Shown in pieces: positions 58,701 to 64,000 of a DNA stretch of 64,000 nucleotides. Under the pieces are notes generated by a model that saw only the letters and a list, made by a program, of their open reading frames with translations, had not been told where the DNA came from and made no database searches. The position numbers were made by a program, and so were the translations under genes. The DNA comes from Oxytricha trifallax (Eukaryota; Ciliophora; Spirotrichea; Sporadotrichida; Oxytrichidae). The stretch's first letter is position 1; each line of letters begins with the position of its first letter. Where the stretch lies: contig ARYC01001238.1 in assembly GCA_000711775.1 (NCBI GenBank), positions 38,114 to 102,113 on the forward strand. The letters are read 5' to 3'.

Positions 58701-58801
58701 AATACTCTAAGAACTTCCTTTTAAACTTGTAGGCTTGCAAAGCTCTCATATAAGCTCTAGGCTATAGAGGCAGTTTTATAATATAAAATTTAAATTTAAA
58801 T

Positions 58802-60244
58802 ATGAGCGCTACATTTAAAGAAAAACAACAGCACTTCCATCAAACAAAATGAGACTTACCTTTGGCAGCAATAAAAAGTGTGATAGCTGTGAGACGATCT
58901 CTCTTAAAGATCTACCAGAGCTATCACTTGATGTCTCTGTTATAAAAATAGAAATTAATAAAAGAAAATAAATGGCAAACAAGTATGTGGAGAGAGAGAG
59001 GAGGATAAAGGAAATAATGAAATTCCTATACAGACTGATGAAGTTGATGTGTACTTTTTTGAGCTGTTTGAGAGAGAAATTTTGCTCATAAATCAAGCTG
59101 GTATAGACATATGAAGGAGCATAGAGAAGCCAAGCCTACTGTATACTTAAAGCACGACAAAATCGATGGGAAGCATGATTGCTTTGAGTGCCATAAGTAG
59201 TACTCTCCTCATACAAAAGACTTGAAGAAAAATCTTTTAAAGGCTCACAAAAAAGAAATAGAAATTGAAAAGCATGAAGTTGAGTTGAAGCTTATCAACA
59301 AAAGAAAATCGAGGGAATATTAAAAAGTGGTAGTGCCTGAATAAGCTAGAAAGTTAGAGTACTTAAAGAAGACACGTAACCAACTAACCTCTGAAATCAT
59401 AAAAATCATGATCAAAATTCAATACAAGAAAATACCAGTTCTTGCTTAGATAGATTTAGATACTTCTCTTTAAAGTTATCTTATTCTAGAGGACTCCTTT
59501 GATAAGAAAGTTATCAATGATCATCAATACGCATACAAGGTGTATCCCTTCAACTATCTCTTAAGTGATGATAAATATTAGATGGAGTTTACAAATGAGT
59601 ATCAAGTACTCACTCAAGCAAAGTTTAAAGAGTGTAGTTACTTAATCAAGCTAGATGCTGTTCTCCTTGCCAAGGATCATGTTGCTTTCAGACTCCCACT
59701 CTATGAAATGACTCTAAGAGATTTCATAACAGATCAAAGGAATCATAAGTAACTTGGATAAATAGCAACTCAGACCATACAAGGCATTAAAGAGCTTCAC
59801 AAGTTAGGGTTTGTTCACAGAGATTTAAAGCCAGAAAATATAATGATAAACTTTTCTCCAGTAAGAGTAGCAATAATCGATTTCAACAGAGCCTAAAGAG
59901 TGGAAGTCTCAAGGCTTGGAACTGTAATGGGAACTCAAGGCTATTATCCAGAAAGAGAAGACTGGAGAGATGGTGACTTTTAGTGGGATGTGTGGGCTTT
60001 AGCAGCAATAATAATAGAGTGCGATATGCCTCGCAACGATTACTACTCTACTAGGTGCAAGAAAGAGACTAAGTAAAGAATCAAGTATTTTATAGACAAA
60101 ACCAGAGTATCTCAATCAAAAGAACATATGGCAGAATCAATAATAATAAAATCAAACTCAAAATCAGACATATCAATAGAGCAGTCGTTAAGTAAGATAA
60201 ACTTCAGACCTCTCCCGTAGGATCCAAAAGTGAATTTTGAGTGA
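58802..60244 (+). CDS. TBE-E 57-kDa zinc-finger/kinase gene
   Basis: ATG AGC GCT at 58802; TGA at 60242. An early frame change lets either ATG at 58802 or the MRLTFGSNKKCDSCE frame at 58848 begin the protein. A C2H2 pair (NFAHKSSWYRHMKEH and CFECHKQYSPHTKDLKKNLLKAH) is followed by one long frame of about 330 codons: DAVLLAKDHVAFRLPLYEMT, HRDLKPENIM, IIDFNRAQRVEVS, MGTQGYYPEREDW and WALAAIIIECDMP. HRD and the DFN Asp are present; the N-lobe Lys and Gly loop are not obvious. Best preserved 57-kDa copy in the window. Confidence 0.9.
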
Positions 60245-60366
60245 TTAAATTAAATACATTTACTAGATATTTCACATTAAAACGTATTAATAACCCAAAC
60301 CCCTTACAAATTCCCTACAAATCAAAGCACTTATAAACCTCATAAAGGGGTTTCGGGGTTTTGAAT

Positions 60367-60450
60367 GGTCCCTCTTATACTTTTGAGTGTAATGATGTAA
60401 AACCCCCCTCTTACACTCTTACTCCAAGAAAAAAATATTTTTTATTAAAG
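60367..60450 (+). CDS. Unknown basic protein (right of TBE-E)
   Basis: Continues the frame that stops at TBE-E (GPSYTFECNDVKPPSYTLTP then RKK) and then runs into fold-back 2. Confidence 0.4.
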
Positions 60451-61381
60451 TAAGCTAGTATAATTAAAATTTTGAGACTTTTATAATTCAATCAAAATTA
60501 AGGTAAAATAAAATTATGATCATCTCAATATGCATATGTTAAGATCCAACAGTCTCTTATTTTAATTAAATTTGATTAGATCTTTATATAAATTTAATTA
60601 ACTAATTAACTTACTAAGCAATGAATTTTTTCAGCTTTTCTTATTTTTTGTGTTTTTTTATCATCGATCAATGATATGATATAGCTGATCTTCAAGTTTT
60701 TTCATAATTTTCATAGATATGTTCAGGGTATCTTCAGTATATCTTCCAAAAAAATTAAAGTATGGAGAGTGTTTAGTCCAACATCAACAAAAACAGTAGA
60801 AATAGCACTAATAATCTCAAAATCAAGCATTATAATGAGTCTGAGATTTTTAAAAAACATCTTGTTTTTATAAAAATCAAAGATGTGATGCCTTCCTATA
60901 TATTAAAGAGAATATGTTAAAGACGATGTTGATGAAATCTAAGAAAAATTAAATAATATAAAATATTGAATTTCTCTAGAATTTCAACAAGACTCATTAT
61001 AATGCTTGATTTTGAGATTATTAGTGCTATTTCTACTGTTTTTGTTGATGTTGGACTAAACACTCTCCATACTTTAATTTTTTTGGAAGATATAATGAAG
61101 ATACCCTGAACATATCTATGAAAATTATGAAAAAACTTGAAGATCAGCTATAGCATATCATTGATCGATGATAAAAAAACACAAAAAATAAGAAAAGCTG
61201 AAAAAATTCATTGCTTAGTAAGTTAATTAGTTAATTAAATTTATATAAAGATCTAATCAAATTTAATTAAAATAAGAGACTGTTGGATCTTAACATATGC
61301 ATATTGAGATGATCATAATTTTATTTTACCTTAATTTTGATTGAATTATAAAAGTCTCAAAATTTTAATTATACTCGCTTA
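60451..61381. mobile_element. Fold-back element 2 (about 0.93 kb)
   Basis: Arms of about 410 bp, starting taagctagtataattaaaat and ending in the complement of aagcgagtataattaaaa, match fold-back 1 (for example tgatcttcaagttttttcat and aaaatcaagcattat.atgag). The loop, about 60845-61005, matches the fold-back 1 loop in reverse orientation. No transposase frame. Confidence 0.9.
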
Positions 61382-61632
61382 TTAAAAGGGGAAGTAATAA
61401 TACTAGTATTGGCAAGCACCTGAAAGAACCATAATACGTTGCCATATTGAAATGTGAAAATGCAGAACCTTATAAAAATAATCTTTATAACGAACAAATT
61501 TTGTATCGGTTCCAAAGGTATGCGTGTGCAATTGCTCTTTGATGGGAGAAATGTGTCTACTTTTACTCTCCTCATGATTTCGCTGTTTATACGTTGAATG
61601 ACGTCAATATAGAGCAGACACCACGACACCCC
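61382..61632. other. Short stretch with weak minus frame
   Basis: The minus frame 61369-61629 is open (KVDTFLPSKSNCTRIPLEPI) but its downstream end overlaps fold-back 2. Could be coding; not assigned. Confidence 0.3.
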
Positions 61633-61736
61633 TCAACTCACAAGATACGTGGTAACGTGGTCAATGCATCCGTGGTCCTCGTGACCATGACCCTAATCAT
61701 GGTAACCATGACCGTGACCACTGTTACCATGACAAT
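61633..61736 (-). CDS. His/Gly-rich coding segment cut by TBE-F
   Basis: Minus frame HGNSGHGHGYHDQGHGHEDH then GCIDHVTTYLVS-TGA begins directly at the TBE-F target. His-rich loops like this occur in zinc transporters and metal-binding proteins. Its other half would lie beyond TBE-F, outside the window. Confidence 0.4.
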
Positions 61737-61838
61737 CAAAACCCCAAAACCCCTTAGTGAGGTTTATAAGTGCTTTGATTTGTAGGGTATAGTTGGGGTC
61801 TTATTGAGGTTAGCAGAGAAATTAGGTCAAATTGCAAA

Positions 61839-62899
61839 ATGAGAAATAGAAATTAGCGAAATTTAGGGTCTATTTATGATGAAAAATATTTAGATTTACT
61901 GTTGCAGCTTAGGTAGGGTACGAGTATTAATATAGACTTAGTCAAACCTGTACTAAATTATGCAGCAATAGCAAAGCTCCTGTGCAATAGTGCCTCAACA
62001 GTTAGGTATCATTGCTTGTTGGCTGTTTAGCATTATAATTCAGGCACTTGAAAGCATCCTCAAGAAAATAAAAGTTCTCACAGTACCTTATTGACTGCAT
62101 CTGTGATTCGAGAGTTTAAAGTATTGGGCACACTTTCCACTAAACTATCGAGCTGTGATGTTTTATCGCAAGTTTCCTGACATACGAATCTCTCCTTAGA
62201 CTATAGTTAATATTTATAGACTAAATGGTATTACTTTCAAGACTGTCAACAGAGTGATGAAAGTGATTGATTTTACAGTGCCATTTTATAGTAATAATTT
62301 AAACTATATATATGATTAAATGCAGAGAGCTATTACTAATAACATCAAGTTCATACACGCTGATGAAGCTGTGTTTACCTTCAACACCTTTATTAATAAG
62401 TCTTGGTATAAGAAGTATGATAATATAGAAGTCTACGATTAGAAAATAAAGGTTGTAACCCATGCAATATTAGCAGGTATTAGTGAAGACTCTGGCTTAG
62501 AAAGTTATGTTATTCACACTCGCTCTATTAAGCGAGAGTAGTACATAGAGTTCCTACATAAGCTCAGAGAGAAATATAGTAACCAAGAGATCATCCTGTT
62601 TGTTGATAACCTCTCAGTTCATAAGACTAAGGAGTCTAAGAAAGCTTTGAAGAGCTAAACATAACTCCTGTATACAACGTTCCTTATAGCCCATAATTTA
62701 ATGGAATTGAATTCTACTGGAGTTAAATCAAGACTCACTACAAAAAGCTGCTGCTGTATCATCTTATGCATGACTTACCCATCGATACAGTAGACTTAAT
62801 TCAAAGCAGCTGTAAGAGAGTGAGCGTAGATAAACAACAGTCTGTGCGAGAGAGGGAAGAATAAATGTTTATAAATAAGTTTTAGATTTAAACGAATGA
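61839..62899 (+). CDS. TBE-F DDE transposase
   Basis: ATG at 61839 (MRNRNQRNLGSIYDEKYLDL), stop TGA 62897 (LDLNE). First Asp KFIHADEAVFTFN, second Asp ILFVDNLSVHKT, Glu in FNGIEFYWS, so the DDE triad is intact; closest to TBE-C. Frame changes near 62055, 62140, 62290 and 62650. Confidence 0.87.
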
Positions 62900-62905
62900 A
62901 AAAAT

Positions 62906-63070
62906 TCACATATTAAACTAACCCATAAAGGGGTTCAGCTTCTCTTTCTTCTCCTCTTCTTATGGCTTGCTTGGGCCCATATTTCTTCTCTTAGTGCCAG
63001 CTCCTGCATCTATGATCATTTCATCTGGCTTTTAAACATCTTTATAAAATCTCTTGCTCACTTCATGTAT
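62906..63070 (-). pseudogene. TBE-F 22-kDa gene, 3' part only
   Basis: The charged tail (HEVSKRFYKDVQKPDEM ... MGPS) to TGA 62906 is present; the 5' part is displaced by TBE-G at 63071. Confidence 0.75.
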
Positions 63071-64000
63071 CAAAACCCCAAAACCCCTTAGTGAGGTTTA
63101 TAAGTGCTTTGATTTGTAGGGTGTAGTTGGGGTCTTATTGGGGTAAGTAGACAAAACGCAGGTTTTTTATGAATTTAATGAATATTTAATGAGTATTACT
63201 GTACTTAATTCAAACAAATTTTATCTGCTTATCTTTGTGATACCTCTTGTAATTAGCAGTCTGTAGTTGTTCTAGTATATCATCTAATGATTATCATGGA
63301 TATGCTGGAGCTTTTACGATGACCATCTTAACTATCTTCTTTAATTTCATTGCATATTTCATCTTGCTTAATATGTTTAGCAGCCAAACTTATTGATTAT
63401 TTCTCATGTTTTTGTTCCAAAGTATGACATACTTTCCATATCGCACTCTAAGATAATTGCAGCTACCGCCCAAACATCCCATTATACAGACCCATTTGTC
63501 CATTTCTCTCTTATAGGGAAGTATCCTGGAGTGCCTAAAACATTAGCTAAAGTCACTATCTCTTGTCTTATTGCTCTGTTGAAATCTATGACTACTACTT
63601 CTAAAGGGCAGAGATTTAGCATTACATTTTCTGGCTTCAAATCTCTATGAACATACCCTAGATCATGGAGCTCTTTCACACCCTTAGTCATATCTGTGAG
63701 TATCACATTCAAATCATCAGGATATCTATTATGGTAGAGATACTCTCTTAGAGTCATTACAAATTTCTTGAGTCTCAAAGCAATAAAACCATGACCAAGA
63801 ATAACTCCGTCAAGCTTAGCTAAGTTCTTGCATTATCTTTTCAAAGCCTCTCTCAATACTATGTATTCATTTGCAAACTCATTTTAATATTGCTCGTTCT
63901 TAATGAGATACTTGAATGGATATACCTTGTAAGCGAATTCATCAACAACTATAAGTTTTACCTTGTTAGGTACGTCAATATTCAAATAGTTTTCAATACA
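63071..64000. mobile_element. TBE-G, left part (nested in TBE-F), runs off the window
   Basis: caaaaccccaaaacccctta at 63071 followed by the full sub-terminal repeat (tttataagtgctttgatttg). Its first gene is the 57-kDa gene on minus, so it is inverted relative to TBE-F. The left flank is TAT rather than the usual ANT; the right target is outside the window. Confidence 0.92.
63210..64000 (-). CDS. TBE-G 57-kDa zinc-finger/kinase gene, 3' part
   Basis: TGA at 63210. The kinase-like part is mostly one frame: TLREYLYHNRYPDDLNVILT, GYVHRDLKPENVMLNLCPLE, VVVIDFNRAIRQEIV, and GTPGYFPIREKW with WDVWAVAAIILECDME. HRD and DFN Asp residues are intact, in contrast to the closely related TBE-C copy. The zinc-finger part lies beyond the window. 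Confidence 0.85.

Larger units (their letters stand above)
56233..60363. mobile_element. TBE-E, complete telomere-bearing element
   Basis: Ends caaaaccccaaaaccac and ggggtttcggggttttg; AAT duplicated at 56230-56232 and 60364-60366. Genes: transposase on plus, 22-kDa on minus with a retroposon inside, 57-kDa on plus. 4131 bp. Very similar to TBE-D, but inserted in the opposite orientation 8.5 kb away. Confidence 0.95.
61737..63070. mobile_element. TBE-F, left part, interrupted by TBE-G
   Basis: Left end caaaaccccaaaacccc at 61737 preceded by AAT (61734-61736). Contains the transposase and the 3' half of the 22-kDa gene, then is cut at 63071 by the end of another TBE. Its 57-kDa gene and right end must lie beyond the window. 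Confidence 0.92.

Noticed and set aside
1..64000. UGA read as Trp or Cys throughout
   Set aside because: Trp is encoded by TGG and TBE genes end at conserved TGA codons, so UGA is the stop; in-frame TGAs are listed as a separate puzzle.
1..64000. CRISPR arrays, bacterial operons, riboswitches, replication origins
   Set aside because: No regularly spaced repeats and no ribosome-binding sites; the genetic code and C4A4 ends indicate a ciliate nucleus.

Overview
The window reads as germline (micronuclear) DNA of a spirotrich/stichotrich ciliate close to Oxytricha, Sterkiella or Stylonychia. Three things show this. Protein-like reading frames become long only when TAA and TAG are read as glutamine and TGA as the stop. 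Six complete or partial transposons end in the ciliate telomere-like repeat caaaaccccaaaacccc. Genes are broken up by AT-rich insertions, as expected for macronuclear-destined segments (MDS) separated by internal eliminated sequences (IES). The DNA is roughly 70 percent AT. I found no rRNA, tRNA or CRISPR.

The dominant elements are telomere-bearing elements (TBE). A complete TBE has long inverted ends and three genes: a DDE transposase (the 42-kDa gene), a 22-kDa gene convergent with it, and a zinc-finger/kinase gene (the 57-kDa gene) divergent from the 22-kDa gene. I name them in order: TBE-A 7459-12142, TBE-B (right-end remnant) 26930-27155, TBE-C 34458-39813, TBE-D 47698-51636, TBE-E 56233-60363, TBE-F from 61737, and TBE-G from 63071, nested in TBE-F and running off the window. 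TBE-A, -D and -E sit inside reading frames, and removing the element plus one copy of the 3-bp target (ATT or AAT) restores the frame.

Smaller elements are three fold-back MITE-like palindromes sharing a tatcgca motif (9007, about 46343, 55425), two related fold-backs near 0.95 kb (13169, 60451), a C-rich fold-back inside TBE-C (36799), a retroposon with an (ATC)n tail in two copies with 12-14 bp target duplications (15944, 57525), and a roughly 340-bp dispersed repeat in three copies (5671, 30735, 45378).

Host-type coding segments, left to right: an unknown short frame at 53; a Cys-rich protein on minus at 1.6-2.9 kb; an unknown minus gene at 4.0-5.3 kb; a coiled-coil protein on minus at 6.2-6.5 kb; the N-terminal part, through a P-loop, of what looks like a large SF1 (UvrD/TRANK1-like) helicase at 6.9-13.1 kb, carrying TBE-A; a fragmented secreted-protein gene on minus at 14.4-23.5 kb; a charged frame at 24.2-24.7 kb; an SF3 (Rep/NS1/E1-type) helicase frame on minus at 25.7-26.7 kb joined to a TBE end; an unknown minus frame at 27.6-28.2 kb; coding at 31.3-31.9 kb; a minus gene at 32.9-34.5 kb; a minus frame at 41 kb; and the post-P-loop part of an SF1 TRANK1-like helicase at 44.1-54.7 kb, carrying TBE-D and a MITE.

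Almost every gene, transposon or host, carries one or more frame changes, often at A-runs. I cannot tell sequencing error from decay. Coordinates of frame-broken genes are therefore outer limits. Family names were assigned by eye from motifs, without a database search.
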